Positions 1-8,271 of a DNA stretch of 64,000 nt are shown here, piece by piece (within the stretch, counting starts at the first letter, position 1; each line of letters begins with the position of its first letter). The translations under genes were made by a program, and so were the position numbers. Source of the stretch: Rhodocyclaceae bacterium. GTDB taxonomy: Bacteria > Pseudomonadota > Gammaproteobacteria > Burkholderiales > Rhodocyclaceae. The notes under the pieces were generated by a model, which saw only the letters and a program-made list of their open reading frames with translations, had not been told where the DNA came from and did no database searches. Location of the stretch: NCBI GenBank assembly GCA_016791115.1, contig JAEUNL010000035.1, positions 62,001 to 126,000 of the forward strand. The letters run 5' to 3'.

Positions 1-381
1 CACCGGATCGCGCAGGTCGCCCGGCAGGTCCGAGCGCACGCGCGACACCGCGTCGCGCACGTCGTCGACGGCTTCCTGCGTCGGCTTCTCGAGGCGGAAC
101 TCGACTGTCACCGTCACCAGGCCGTCCTGCACCTTGGTGTAGATATGCTTCACGCCCTGCAGCGTGGCAATCGAGTTCTCCAGCTTGCGCGCGACGTCGG
201 TCTCCATCTGCGACGGCGAGGCGCCTGGCAGCGCCGCGCTCACCGTGACTGTCGGCAGGTCGATGTCGGGGAACTGCTGGATTTTCATCGCCCTGAAGGC
301 CATCGAGCCCAGCAGCGTGAGCATGACGAATAGAAGCACCGCCGGAATCGGGTTGCGGATCGACCAGGCCGAGACGTTCAC
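1..381 (-). CDS. RND efflux permease, N-terminal fragment (runs off window)
   Basis: This is the first 127 codons of an inner-membrane RND (HAE-1 type) transporter, which exports drugs or hydrophobic compounds using proton motive force. The start reads VNVSAWSIRNPIPAVLLFVML, the usual short cytoplasmic N-terminus plus first membrane helix, followed by the periplasmic porter segment with the family pattern FPDIDLPTVTVSAALPGASP and METDVARKLE. The GTG at 381 is chosen because it lies immediately after the stop of the adaptor gene (386), with a GAGGTGAGCGC stretch before it. It is the last visible gene of the tetR-OMF-MFP-RND operon. The rest of the gene lies beyond position 1, so substrate class cannot be judged. 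Confidence 0.85.
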   Translation of the reverse strand, partial: MNVSAWSIRNPIPAVLLFVMLTLLGSMAFRAMKIQQFPDIDLPTVTVSAALPGASPSQMETDVARKLENSIATLQGVKHIYTKVQDGLVTVTVEFRLEKPTQEAVDDVRDAVSRVRSDLPGDLRDPV

Positions 382-385
382 GCGC

Positions 386-1573
386 TCACCTCGGCTGTGC
401 AGGCGTGGCGGGCGCCACGCGCACCAGGTCGCCATCGGCCAGGAAACCGGCGCCGCTCGCGACGACACGCGCCGCCGCATCCAGGCCGCCGGTGATCTCG
501 ATACGGTCGCCGGCACGCCGGCCGACACTCACCTTGGTCTGCGCAACGCGGCTCTCGCCATCGAGGCGGAACACGTAGGCGAAGCCCTCGCGCAACACAA
601 CTGCCGATTGCGGCAGCGTCAGCGCCGGCGCCGTGCCCAGTTCGAATTCGCCACGCGCGAACATGCCGGCGCGCACCACCGTGCCGGTGGCATCGATCGG
701 CAGATCGACGAAGACGATGCCGTTGCGCGTCTGCGGGTCGACGGTGGGCGCGACCATGCGCACGCGCCCGCGCACGGTGTTGCCGTTGGGCGTCGTGACC
801 TTCGCGATCGCGCCCTGGCGGACGCGCGCCAGTTCGGCCTCGGTCACCTCGGCGCGCCATTCCAGGCGGCTGCCGCGGATCAGACGGAACAGCTCCTGGC
901 CGGGCTGCGCGAGCGAACCGACGGTGGCTGTGCGCGCCGAGATCACCCCGTCATCGGGCGCAACGACGCGCGTCTGCGCCAGCCGCAGTTCGTCGGCCTG
1001 CACCCTTGCTTGCGCGGCATGGACGCGGGCCAGCGCGGTCTGTTCTGCGGTCAGATACTGGTTGATCTGTTGCGCGCTGATCGCGCCGCTGGTCTGCAAC
1101 TGGCGCGCACGCTCGGCATTCGCGCGCGCCTCGGCCACGGTGGCTTGCGCTTCCGCCAGCGCGGCCTTCGACTGCGCCAGTTCGGTCGCCACGTTGTCGC
1201 TCGACACGCGCGCCAGCACCTGCCCCTTGCGCACCGTGTCGCCGACGTTCACGTTCACCTCGGTCAGGCGGTAGTTGCTGATCTCCGCGCCGATCACCGC
1301 CTCCTGCCATGGCGCGATGCTGCCGTTGGCAAGCAGCAGTCTCGGCCACTCGGCCGACTGCGCACTGATCAGGCTGACCGTCAGCGCCGGCTTGCCGGCG
1401 GCTTGCCCTTGTTGCATCGGCGCGGCCTTTTCCTTGGCATTGGCATCTGCCGCCAGGGGTTCGGATGAGGTACGCATCGCGACCCAAACCGCCGCGGCGC
1501 CAACCGCCACGGCAAGCGCAGCAAACAGCGGCTTCACGCGCCAGCGGCGCGATGTGTCGCCAGAATCGTTCAT
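386..1573 (-). CDS. RND efflux periplasmic adaptor (membrane fusion protein)
   Basis: This 395-residue adaptor would bridge the inner-membrane RND pump and the outer-membrane channel. The N-terminus (MNDSGDTSRRWRVKPLFAAL) carries one membrane anchor, followed by an HlyD-type lipoyl half-motif (GSIAPWQEAVIGAEISNYRL, then GDTVRKGQVLARV), an alpha-helical hairpin rich in Ala/Glu/Gln, the second lipoyl half (VVAPDDGVISARTATVGSLAQPGQELFRL) and beta-barrel domains. The ATG at 1573 is preferred over upstream in-frame starts because it overlaps the stop of the outer-membrane gene by four bases (ATGA), indicating translational coupling. The family is clear; the exact efflux system is not. Confidence 0.88.
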   Translation of the reverse strand: MNDSGDTSRRWRVKPLFAALAVAVGAAAVWVAMRTSSEPLAADANAKEKAAPMQQGQAAGKPALTVSLISAQSAEWPRLLLANGSIAPWQEAVIGAEISNYRLTEVNVNVGDTVRKGQVLARVSSDNVATELAQSKAALAEAQATVAEARANAERARQLQTSGAISAQQINQYLTAEQTALARVHAAQARVQADELRLAQTRVVAPDDGVISARTATVGSLAQPGQELFRLIRGSRLEWRAEVTEAELARVRQGAIAKVTTPNGNTVRGRVRMVAPTVDPQTRNGIVFVDLPIDATGTVVRAGMFARGEFELGTAPALTLPQSAVVLREGFAYVFRLDGESRVAQTKVSVGRRAGDRIEITGGLDAAARVVASGAGFLADGDLVRVAPATPAQPR

Positions 1574-3003
1574 GGTGAATTTCCGGTATCTGCAATCTTC
1601 ATGGCATCTATGCGCTCGTCGCGCCAGCCGCCGCCCAATGCCTTGTAGAGGGCGATCCATGCCGCAACGCGCTCGCGCCGCAGGTTGATCACGCCCGCTT
1701 CCGCCGCGAGCGACAGGCGCCGCGCGTCTTCGAGATCCAGCAGGCTGCCGACGCCGATATCCCAGCGCGACCGCGCCGCATCGAAGTGCGCGCGGTAACC
1801 CCGTGCGGCCCGCTGCGCGTCCGCCTCGCGCCGCGTCGCCGAATCAAGCCGCACCAGCGCCTCTTCGACCTCGCGCACTGCATTGCGCACGCGCTGCACG
1901 TACTCGGCCCGCGCGACATCGAAGCGCGCGCGCGCGGCGTCGACCTCCGAGGCGCGCCGGCCGCCATCGAACAGCGGAGCAAACAGCGAGGGGGCGATCG
2001 ACCAGTCGGTGCCGCGTGTGGTGCCGCCGGCGAAGCGGATCGACGAGGCCGCGATCGAGCCGGTGATCGACAGGCGCGGATACAGGTTCGCCTGCGCTGC
2101 GCCGACCTCGGCTGCGGCCGCCGCCAGTTCGCGTTCCAGCGTGGCGAGATCCGGCCGCTGAGCGACCCACTGCGCCGGCACTTCAGCCACCGCGAAACCG
2201 GCCGGCTGCGCGAGCCGCGCCGTGCCCGCCGCGAGGCGGCTGCGCATGGCGGATTCGTCGAGCGCGGTCAGTGCGACCAGCGCCTTTACCAGCAGCGCGC
2301 ACTCGGTGCGCTGCGCCTCGCGCCGGCTCGCCGCATCGGCCGCGCTCGCATCGACCAGCGCGCCATTGGACGGCGCCTCGAAGCCGGCCTCCACCTTGAG
2401 TCGAGTGAGTTCCGCGGTCTTTGCCTGAGAGGCGCTGTCCTGCTCGTACACCTGCGCCAGGCCCTCGCAACTGCGCAGCCCGGCATAGGTGGCCGCCACC
2501 TCCGCCGCCAGGCTCACGCGCGCCTCGTGCCAGCCGCTCAGCGCAGCATCGGCGCGCGCACCCGCCGCCGCAACGCGGTTGCGCGTATAGCCGAACAGGT
2601 CGATCTCCCAGCTCGAATCGAGTCCGATCGAGGTCGTCGTCATCTTCGAGAATGGCACGCCGGCCACCGCCTCACTGCGGCGCAGGTTCGCATTCGCGCC
2701 CATCTGCGGCCAGTTCGACGCTCCGGCACCGCGCAGTGCCGCGCGGGTTTCCGCGATGCGCGCCGCCGCCGTCGCGACCGTGCCGTGCTCGCGCTGCGCC
2801 GATTCGATCAGCTCGACCAACAGCGGATCGTCGAACTGCGACCACCAGGCGCCGAGACCGGCCAGCTCGCCGCCATGCGGCACGGGCGCCGACCAGCCTT
2901 GCGGCAGCCGCGGCGCTTCCGCCACCGGCGGCGCCATCGTGCACCCGGCGGCCAAGGCCGCCGCGACGCATGCGGCCGCCAACCTAACGTACACGCCGCC
3001 CAC
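1570..3003 (-). CDS. RND efflux outer-membrane lipoprotein (NodT/OprM type)
   Basis: This 477-residue outer-membrane factor is the TolC-like exit duct of the efflux pump. The start is GTG at 3003, because AAAGGAG lies six bases upstream and the resulting peptide VGGVYVRLAAACVAAALAAGC is a lipoprotein signal with lipobox LAAGC. Two repeats of the OEP domain follow (one around AQREHGTVATAAARIAETRAAL, one around AAEVGAAQANLYPRLSITGSI). It overlaps the end of the tetR gene by 20 bases and the start of the adaptor by four bases, so the four genes form one tight operon. Confidence 0.88.
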   Translation of the reverse strand: MGGVYVRLAAACVAAALAAGCTMAPPVAEAPRLPQGWSAPVPHGGELAGLGAWWSQFDDPLLVELIESAQREHGTVATAAARIAETRAALRGAGASNWPQMGANANLRRSEAVAGVPFSKMTTTSIGLDSSWEIDLFGYTRNRVAAAGARADAALSGWHEARVSLAAEVAATYAGLRSCEGLAQVYEQDSASQAKTAELTRLKVEAGFEAPSNGALVDASAADAASRREAQRTECALLVKALVALTALDESAMRSRLAAGTARLAQPAGFAVAEVPAQWVAQRPDLATLERELAAAAAEVGAAQANLYPRLSITGSIAASSIRFAGGTTRGTDWSIAPSLFAPLFDGGRRASEVDAARARFDVARAEYVQRVRNAVREVEEALVRLDSATRREADAQRAARGYRAHFDAARSRWDIGVGSLLDLEDARRLSLAAEAGVINLRRERVAAWIALYKALGGGWRDERIDAMKIADTGNSP

Positions 3004-3736
3004 GCGAGGCTCCTTTCGATTGTGCCTTGCGCCGCGCCTGCTCATGCGACAGCAGCGCGACGCAATAGCCGACCAGCCGATCGACGATCGCCGCACAGGC
3101 GTTCCTGCGCGACAGGACCGCCGGCGCCAGCATGCGGATGAACTCGCGCGAACTGCAGTAGTCGTTGGCCATCGCGATCATCGCGAAGGCGAGCTGGTGC
3201 ACCTCGGCATCCGGCCGCGCCAGACCACAGTGGCGCGCAACCAGGCCGGCCAGCACCGCGTGCAACGGCGCGATCTCACGCTCGACGATGTCGCGGAAGA
3301 TCGGCGACGGATCGAGCATCTCGCGCAGGTGCAGGCGTGCGACGTTGAGTTCATGGTCGTCCTCGCGCAGGGACAGCGTGATCAGCGGCGCGAGGATCGC
3401 GCGGATTGCCTGCTCGAACGGCAGATCATCGGTGCCGAAATCGCCGAACTGCGAGGTGATCGCACGGATCGGCTCCAGCAGCGCCGCGCGGTAAAGGCCT
3501 TCCTTGTCGCCGAAGTAATAGTGGATCGCCGCCAGATTGACGCCCGCCGCCAGGCAGATCTCACGCGTCGTCGCCCCGGCGAAACCCTTGGCTGCAAAGA
3601 TGCGTGTGGCCACGCGCACCAGATGCTCGCTGGTCGCGGCCCCCTTGTCGTAACCGCGCGTTGGAACCGGCGGCGCATCTGCAGCAGACCTGGAAGAAGA
3701 AACCGGGGACGGATTCGGGCGGCGTTTGCTGATCAT
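2984..3736 (-). CDS. TetR-family repressor (CerR/CecR-like, DUF1956 C-terminus)
   Basis: This 250-residue regulator probably represses its own efflux operon. Residues about 30-90 form the TetR helix-turn-helix domain (ATRIFAAKGFAGATTREI, then AAGVNLAAIHYYFGDKEGLY). The rest is a ligand/dimer domain with the pattern of the CecR group (FRDIVEREIAPLHAVLAGLVARH). It is the first gene of the operon and ends inside the start of the outer-membrane gene. An inverted repeat 19-40 bases upstream of its start is a plausible own operator. Inducer unknown. Confidence 0.85.
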   Translation of the reverse strand: MISKRRPNPSPVSSSRSAADAPPVPTRGYDKGAATSEHLVRVATRIFAAKGFAGATTREICLAAGVNLAAIHYYFGDKEGLYRAALLEPIRAITSQFGDFGTDDLPFEQAIRAILAPLITLSLREDDHELNVARLHLREMLDPSPIFRDIVEREIAPLHAVLAGLVARHCGLARPDAEVHQLAFAMIAMANDYCSSREFIRMLAPAVLSRRNACAAIVDRLVGYCVALLSHEQARRKAQSKGASRGRRVR

Positions 3737-3754
3737 GGCCGCGAGATTAGCACG

Positions 3755-3776
3755 AAATCAGACAATCGACTGATTT
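3755..3776. promoter_or_regulatory. Inverted repeat, candidate TetR operator
   Basis: AAATCAG, an 8-base spacer (ACAATCGA), then CTGATTT: a perfect 7-bp inverted repeat lying 19-40 bases upstream of the tetR ATG, where a self-regulating TetR protein would normally bind. The symmetry is seen directly; the link to this regulator is inference. Confidence 0.55.
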
Positions 3777-4034
3777 TCTTTTCCGGACAGGCAGCAGAGC
3801 TTCAAATACCAGACCCAGCAACAACAAGCCACCCTATTGCCGCTGGCATCCTTTCGCCGTGGCGCGTATGCCCTGTCGTGACGGCAGAAGTCGTCGCCAT
3901 GCGACTTTCTTGGACATGTCGAATGGGTTACCGTACAAGGGCTTCAGTAAAATTGAGTAGTTGCTGTGGTCGGCCACGTTATCGGACGATTCGATAACAG
4001 TTTATTTGTCGTTTTTGTCCATCAATTTGGCCTC

Positions 4035-4646
4035 ATGAACAGCCCGGTTTCCTCAATCAGCTACCTTTCGAGAGCAAAGCAACTCTCGCGATCAGGCGAC
4101 AAAGCTAATCTATTCTATGCAGCACTCGAACTGGGCTGTGGAGTCGAAGCGCGACTCAAGGAACATGCAGCCCTTGCGGTTGGAGTATCAAAGTCTCAGC
4201 GTGGCCACTACGAAATTCGAAAGCTCTCGAAAACAGTCTACGAAGCGTTTGGCCTTGGCGACACCTTCCTCATCGTCTTTCTGCAACTTTTTGACGGTCG
4301 GGTTGGACAGTTCATGTATGCGCCGGTCAGTACCCAACTCCAAGCCATTGCGGCGCGGCTTGGTGACGACCTTCACGCAGTACCGCACGAAAAGATCCTT
4401 GCTGATGGCTTCTGGGAAAACCTTCGATTCCAACTCACCGAGGGTTGTGGCTTGCTTGAACTAGCCTGCTCCAGCGAGGTTCTGAGACCCCCATTTGATC
4501 AAGGACTTCACGTCTGCCTCCCACCCGAAGATCCCAGGGTCGCGATCATCACGGACTACATGAATGGCACAGAGGGCACTTTTCGCACTGCCGCGATCAC
4601 ACCGGTTGGTTCACTCACGTACTACTCCGGCAATGAAGAAGCATAG
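4035..4646 (+). CDS. Hypothetical protein, AT-richer island
   Basis: An open frame runs from 3966 to 4646; I prefer the internal ATG at 4035 (MNSPVSSISYLSRAKQ, 203 residues) because the preceding residues look like untranslated AT-rich sequence, but neither start has a convincing ribosome site. I do not recognise the family. The protein is soluble, with no signal peptide or membrane segment, and has several Cys (GCGVEARL, ECGCGLL-like ELACSS) and a tail VGSLTYYSGNEEA. Base composition is clearly lower in GC than the flanks and the gene stands alone, both consistent with acquired DNA. Function unknown. Confidence 0.55.
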   Translation: MNSPVSSISYLSRAKQLSRSGDKANLFYAALELGCGVEARLKEHAALAVGVSKSQRGHYEIRKLSKTVYEAFGLGDTFLIVFLQLFDGRVGQFMYAPVSTQLQAIAARLGDDLHAVPHEKILADGFWENLRFQLTEGCGLLELACSSEVLRPPFDQGLHVCLPPEDPRVAIITDYMNGTEGTFRTAAITPVGSLTYYSGNEEA

Positions 4647-5087
4647 CGGCCCAGCCTCGTGTTGATTCTTTGAATTCACTGCAAACGTGATATCGATACA
4701 AGAGCTCGCCAAACACTTCGACCCGGGCACACCCCCGAATAACGTCCAGAAAGCAGCAGTGAATTCTTTGACCGCACGTAGTTCGCTTCACTCGGCCTGA
4801 CGGCACCGAAATCGCTTTCCACAACCCAGGACGCCGATTTCACCGGGCCTGCGAGCCGCGTGAATCGGCGCTCTCAGGCCTGCCACCTCCTGCTGCGCCA
4901 TTTCGTGCGGCACGCGAAGCAGGCATGCCGAAGACGGCGTGTCCACGCACCTTCCAGCTGTGCCGACGCAGGAGTCTCAGCTGACTTCGCTTCATTGGGG
5001 CGGACCTACCATGCGAGCTGATCTGTCCGAAACTTTCGGAAGGCTCAGGACAAGCCAGTCAGATACTGCATTCGCATCACGCCGGTT
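4647..5087. other. Intergenic stretch, no gene seen
   Basis: No open frame here has family-like sequence. A short near-perfect palindrome TCCGAAA-C-TTTCGGA (5026-5040) is followed by AGGCTCAGGACAAGCC, which looks like a degraded copy of the dispersed repeat seen at 6684. No T-run follows, so I do not call a terminator. Confidence 0.5.
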
Positions 5088-6548
5088 CTACCGATACGTC
5101 GCCTTGAGTTCCTCGATCAATGCGTGGCGGATGTCGCGCAGTTCGCGCACATCCTGCACTTGCGGATTCGTGCGCGTGAGAAAGCCCAGATTGACTTCGC
5201 CGCCGGTGAGCAGGAAGTCGCTCAGCGCGACGCGGTAGCGCGCGGCGCGGTCGAGCGGCTTGTCGCCGACATGCCAGCCGTCCTTGCGGCGCTGCGCGCC
5301 TGAGCTGTGCAGGTAACCGCCGAGGCCCTGGTTGTTCTCGCCCATTTCGAGCACGCGGGCGAGCAGCGCACCTTCCATGGTGACCGCGACGACGCGGCCG
5401 CCGAAGGGCAGCACGCGGATGATGTCGTATTCGGTGATCGGGCCGGCCGGCAACACGTCGTCGACGCGCACAGAACCGCCGCTGAACAGCGCGACGTCGA
5501 CCGGCGCGGCCTCACGCGCCATGGCGGCGGCGATCAGGTCGGTGAGGCGGCCCGGGCGGTTGCGCACGACGGATTCGCGGCCGTCCAGCGGCTCGTGGGT
5601 GGTGACCACGATCTTGTCGGGGTCGAAGCCGTCGCGGCGGAAACCCGCGAAGCCGATCTCGGTCCAGTACGCGATGCGGGCGGCGACGGCAGGCTGGTCG
5701 GGTATGGTGGGGTCGATCGAGACCAGGCGCACGTCGACACGCGGGCGGCTGCCGCGGGTGCCGAAATGCATCGTGGCGACGGCCAGGGATCGCGCATTGG
5801 CATCGGCCTTGACGATGGGAACCAGCCGCGGCCCGCGGCGAAGCAGCCAGTTCTCGTGGTCGTGCGCACCGAGGACGAGGTCGATCTCGGGCAGTGCGGC
5901 GAGAAAGTCGGCATCTTGCGCGAGCGTGAGGTGGGTCAGCGCGACGATGGCGTCGACCTTGCCGCGCAGTTCGCCGATGCGCTCGCGCGCCGAGGCGATG
6001 ACATCGTGGTAGCTGACCCAGGGGGCGAGCGTGGCATCAAGCGTGACACCGATCAACCCGATGCGCAGCCGCCGCTTGCCGGATCGCACGGTGGCGATGG
6101 CCGCGGTGGCGACACCGGGAAACGGCTTGCCGTCGGCGGCGACGACATTGCTCGACACCAGCGGAAACTTCACCTGCCCGAGATGGCGGCGGAAGGCGGC
6201 TTCCGAAACGTCGAACTCGTGGTTGCCGAAAGTCGCCCAGTCGACGCCGATGTGGTTGAGCACGTCGACCATCTGCCGGCCGGCGAGCGCACTGCCGTCA
6301 ACCCTGGCGGTGCCGAGTGCCGAGGGCGAGAGGTAGTCGCCACCCAGGGTGACCAGCACCGGCGCGTGCGCCTTGCGCAGGCGGTCGACCATCGTCGCGA
6401 CGCGCGCCATGCCGCCATAGCGGCCGCCCTCGACCGGCCGGATCTCGTAGATGTCGTTCATGTGCACGAAGGTGACCGAGGCGCCGGCCCGGGCGTGGGC
6501 GGCGAGCAGCATGAGAAGCACGAGTGCAAGGTAGCGCAGAGCGGCCAT
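5088..6548 (-). CDS. Periplasmic 5'-nucleotidase-like metallophosphatase (UshA family)
   Basis: This 486-residue protein is an exported calcineurin-type phosphoesterase with a C-terminal 5'-nucleotidase domain, likely hydrolysing nucleotides or related phosphate esters in the periplasm. It begins with a signal peptide (MAALRYLALVLLMLLAAHARA). Metal motifs run in family order: FVHMNDIYE (here Tyr replaces the His of the common NDxH, as in one known subgroup), GGDYLSPS, GNHEFD, LTHLTLAQD and GAHDHE. The C-terminal half contains SGGSVRVDDVLPAGPITEYDI, typical of the nucleotidase substrate domain. It stands alone between two unremarkable gaps. Confidence 0.85.
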   Translation of the reverse strand: MAALRYLALVLLMLLAAHARAGASVTFVHMNDIYEIRPVEGGRYGGMARVATMVDRLRKAHAPVLVTLGGDYLSPSALGTARVDGSALAGRQMVDVLNHIGVDWATFGNHEFDVSEAAFRRHLGQVKFPLVSSNVVAADGKPFPGVATAAIATVRSGKRRLRIGLIGVTLDATLAPWVSYHDVIASARERIGELRGKVDAIVALTHLTLAQDADFLAALPEIDLVLGAHDHENWLLRRGPRLVPIVKADANARSLAVATMHFGTRGSRPRVDVRLVSIDPTIPDQPAVAARIAYWTEIGFAGFRRDGFDPDKIVVTTHEPLDGRESVVRNRPGRLTDLIAAAMAREAAPVDVALFSGGSVRVDDVLPAGPITEYDIIRVLPFGGRVVAVTMEGALLARVLEMGENNQGLGGYLHSSGAQRRKDGWHVGDKPLDRAARYRVALSDFLLTGGEVNLGFLTRTNPQVQDVRELRDIRHALIEELKATYR

Positions 6549-6877
6549 AGGGGGTTCGGGCGTGTGGCGATAGCGGGTTGGCCACTATGTTACGGAATCT
6601 GCGACCTGCGCGTATCCGTTCATGGTGCGACATGCTCATCACCAACGGAGTTGGTGGCCATTGGTTCGCCGCAAGATGCAAGTCCGTTCGCCTTGAGCTT
6701 GTCGAAGGGCATTTAGCCGGATTCCGCGGGGCGGTTGCCGGGCTTGGACAAACCCGGCGCGAATGGGGGATTCAAACCACGGTTTGCCGGAAGGAGATTG
6801 CGCGCCGACGATGCCGGATCAAACGGCGAAAGCGGAACCTCAGTGAATGCCCGGCCGGGCGGCCGAAGCGCCCGGGC
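6549..6877. other. Intergenic stretch with stem-loops, no gene
   Basis: No credible gene. It holds a dispersed repeat (6684-6710), a stem GCCGGG/CCCGGC at 6737-6758, and a GC-rich stem CGGGCG/CGCCCG at 6856-6874 directly after the stop of the secreted-protein gene. None has a T-run; the last could still act to end the flgKL transcript. Confidence 0.45.
6684..6710. repeat. Dispersed palindromic repeat (PFALSLSKG type)
   Basis: The stretch CCGTTCGCCTTGAGC / TTGTCGAAGGGC matches a short repeat that I know to be scattered through many proteobacterial genomes and that is often mistranslated as PFALSLSKG. It lies downstream of no gene end and has no coding role. A weaker relative may sit at 5026-5056. 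Confidence 0.55.
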
Positions 6878-7336
6878 TCAGCCAGGCAACTTGCCGGTAA
6901 GGCGGATGGCGCCGCGGATAGTGCGCTGCGAGCCGAGCATGGCGGATTCGAGGGATTCCTCGTAGCGCAGCACTTCGTAGCCGCTGTAGCCATGGTCGCG
7001 CACGAGATCGGCGGCGCGGCGATGGAACACCTGACGGCCCTCGCCGTCACCACCGGCGCGGAATCGTTTCATGCGCAGCGCGAACTCGAAGGTGCTGTCG
7101 GGCCTGGCGGCCTGCTCGATACGCCAGTTGGGCGCCAACGGGTCTTGCACGACATCAACGGCCGTGGCGTGGCCGCTCTGGTTTCCGTAGGCTTCGAACG
7201 GCGGTGCCGGCGCACGGGAAGGCACCGCGGCGGCCGCTTCGGCCCGTTCGTCCGGCTCGATCAGGTCTGCCCGTGCAATGCCGCTCGCTGTCGCACAGAC
7301 CAGCCAGACGAAAGCGATGTGCAGCACCGGCCTCAT
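6878..7336 (-). CDS. Hypothetical secreted protein coupled to flgL
   Basis: A 152-residue protein I do not recognise. It starts with a signal peptide (MRPVLHIAFVWLVCATASGIARA) ending in an ARA-type cleavage site, followed by an Ala/Pro-rich linker and a compact region with VFHRRAADLVRDHGYSGYEVLRYEES. The ATG overlaps the flgL stop by four bases (ATGA), so it is translated with flgL and should share the sigma-28 promoter before flgK. The context suggests a late flagellar or surface-related role, but nothing in the sequence shows a mechanism. Confidence 0.7.
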   Translation of the reverse strand: MRPVLHIAFVWLVCATASGIARADLIEPDERAEAAAAVPSRAPAPPFEAYGNQSGHATAVDVVQDPLAPNWRIEQAARPDSTFEFALRMKRFRAGGDGEGRQVFHRRAADLVRDHGYSGYEVLRYEESLESAMLGSQRTIRGAIRLTGKLPG

Positions 7337-8262
7337 AGGTAGTTGAACAGCGAGAGCTGCGAAGCCTGCATGAAGGTTTTTTGCGCGGCGGTCAGCGCAG
7401 TCTGCAGCTTCGCGGCGTTGGTGATGGCTTCGTTGTAATCGAGATCCTGCAGCACCGAGAGCGTGGATTGGTATTGCACGTCGAGCGCGGTGCCCGCATT
7501 CTCCAGCCCGTCGAGTTCCACGCCGCGCGCGCCGACGTCGGCGCGCACGCGCAAGGCATTGTCGAGCGCGTTGTCGATGTTGCCAAGCGCATTGGGGAGC
7601 GCGGCGCTGATCGTTGACGCGCCCGGCGTCTCGACTGCGGCGATCAGGTTGCGCACGGTGTCGAAGATGCTCTGCTTGCCGCCGCCGACGCGGTCCACGT
7701 TCTCAAAAACTTCGTAGCCGGAATTGCTGATCTGCAGCTGGCGTCCGGCCGATACCTGCAGCAGTCGCTCGCCCTGGTCGCCATTGGCGGCGACGCCGGA
7801 TTCGACACTGCCCTCATAAGGCTGGGTTTCGCCTGCCGCAAGACCGAAGCCGGCGAAGAGGAACTCGCCATTGGCATCCTTCGCGTTGGCAATCGACATG
7901 AGTTGCCCGAACTGCTGGCGCAGGTCGGTGGCGATCATCTTGCGCTGGCCGTCATCGAGCGAGGCGTTGCCGGCCTTCAAGGCGTTCTCGCGCACGCTCT
8001 GCAGCAGGTCGCCGAGCGAGGAGAGGCTGATCTCGGTGGTGCGCAAGGCATCGCGCGCGGCATTCTGGTTATCGAGGTACTGCGCATTCATGTCGCGCCG
8101 CTGTGTCACCTCGAGTGCCCGTGCGGCGGCAACCGGATCGTCGGACGGATTGAGCATGCGCCGCCCGGTCGCCAGCTGGTTCTGCACCTTGAGGTAGGAC
8201 GCCGTCTGGCGGTTCAGGTTGGCTGTGCTCTGATCGTAGAGCATCGATGTGCTGACACGCAT
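7333..8262 (-). CDS. flgL: Flagellar hook-filament junction protein FlgL
   Basis: FlgL (HAP3) forms the outer junction ring between hook and filament. The 309-residue protein has the flagellin-like N-terminus MRVSTSMLYDQSTANLNRQ and LATGRRMLNPSDDPVAAARALE, and the matching C-terminal helix YNEAITNAAKLQTALTAAQK. The middle domain is short, as is normal for FlgL. It lies 9 bases after flgK and is coupled to the secreted hypothetical protein downstream. Confidence 0.95.
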   Translation of the reverse strand: MRVSTSMLYDQSTANLNRQTASYLKVQNQLATGRRMLNPSDDPVAAARALEVTQRRDMNAQYLDNQNAARDALRTTEISLSSLGDLLQSVRENALKAGNASLDDGQRKMIATDLRQQFGQLMSIANAKDANGEFLFAGFGLAAGETQPYEGSVESGVAANGDQGERLLQVSAGRQLQISNSGYEVFENVDRVGGGKQSIFDTVRNLIAAVETPGASTISAALPNALGNIDNALDNALRVRADVGARGVELDGLENAGTALDVQYQSTLSVLQDLDYNEAITNAAKLQTALTAAQKTFMQASQLSLFNYL

Positions 8263-8271
8263 CGCGAACTC

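Noticed and set aside
4939-5238. 99-codon plus-strand frame in the gap before the nucleotidase gene
   Set aside because: Overlaps the real gene end and has no recognisable or protein-like sequence.
6760-6800. tRNA-like GGGATTCAAACCACGG
   Set aside because: No cloverleaf can be built around it.
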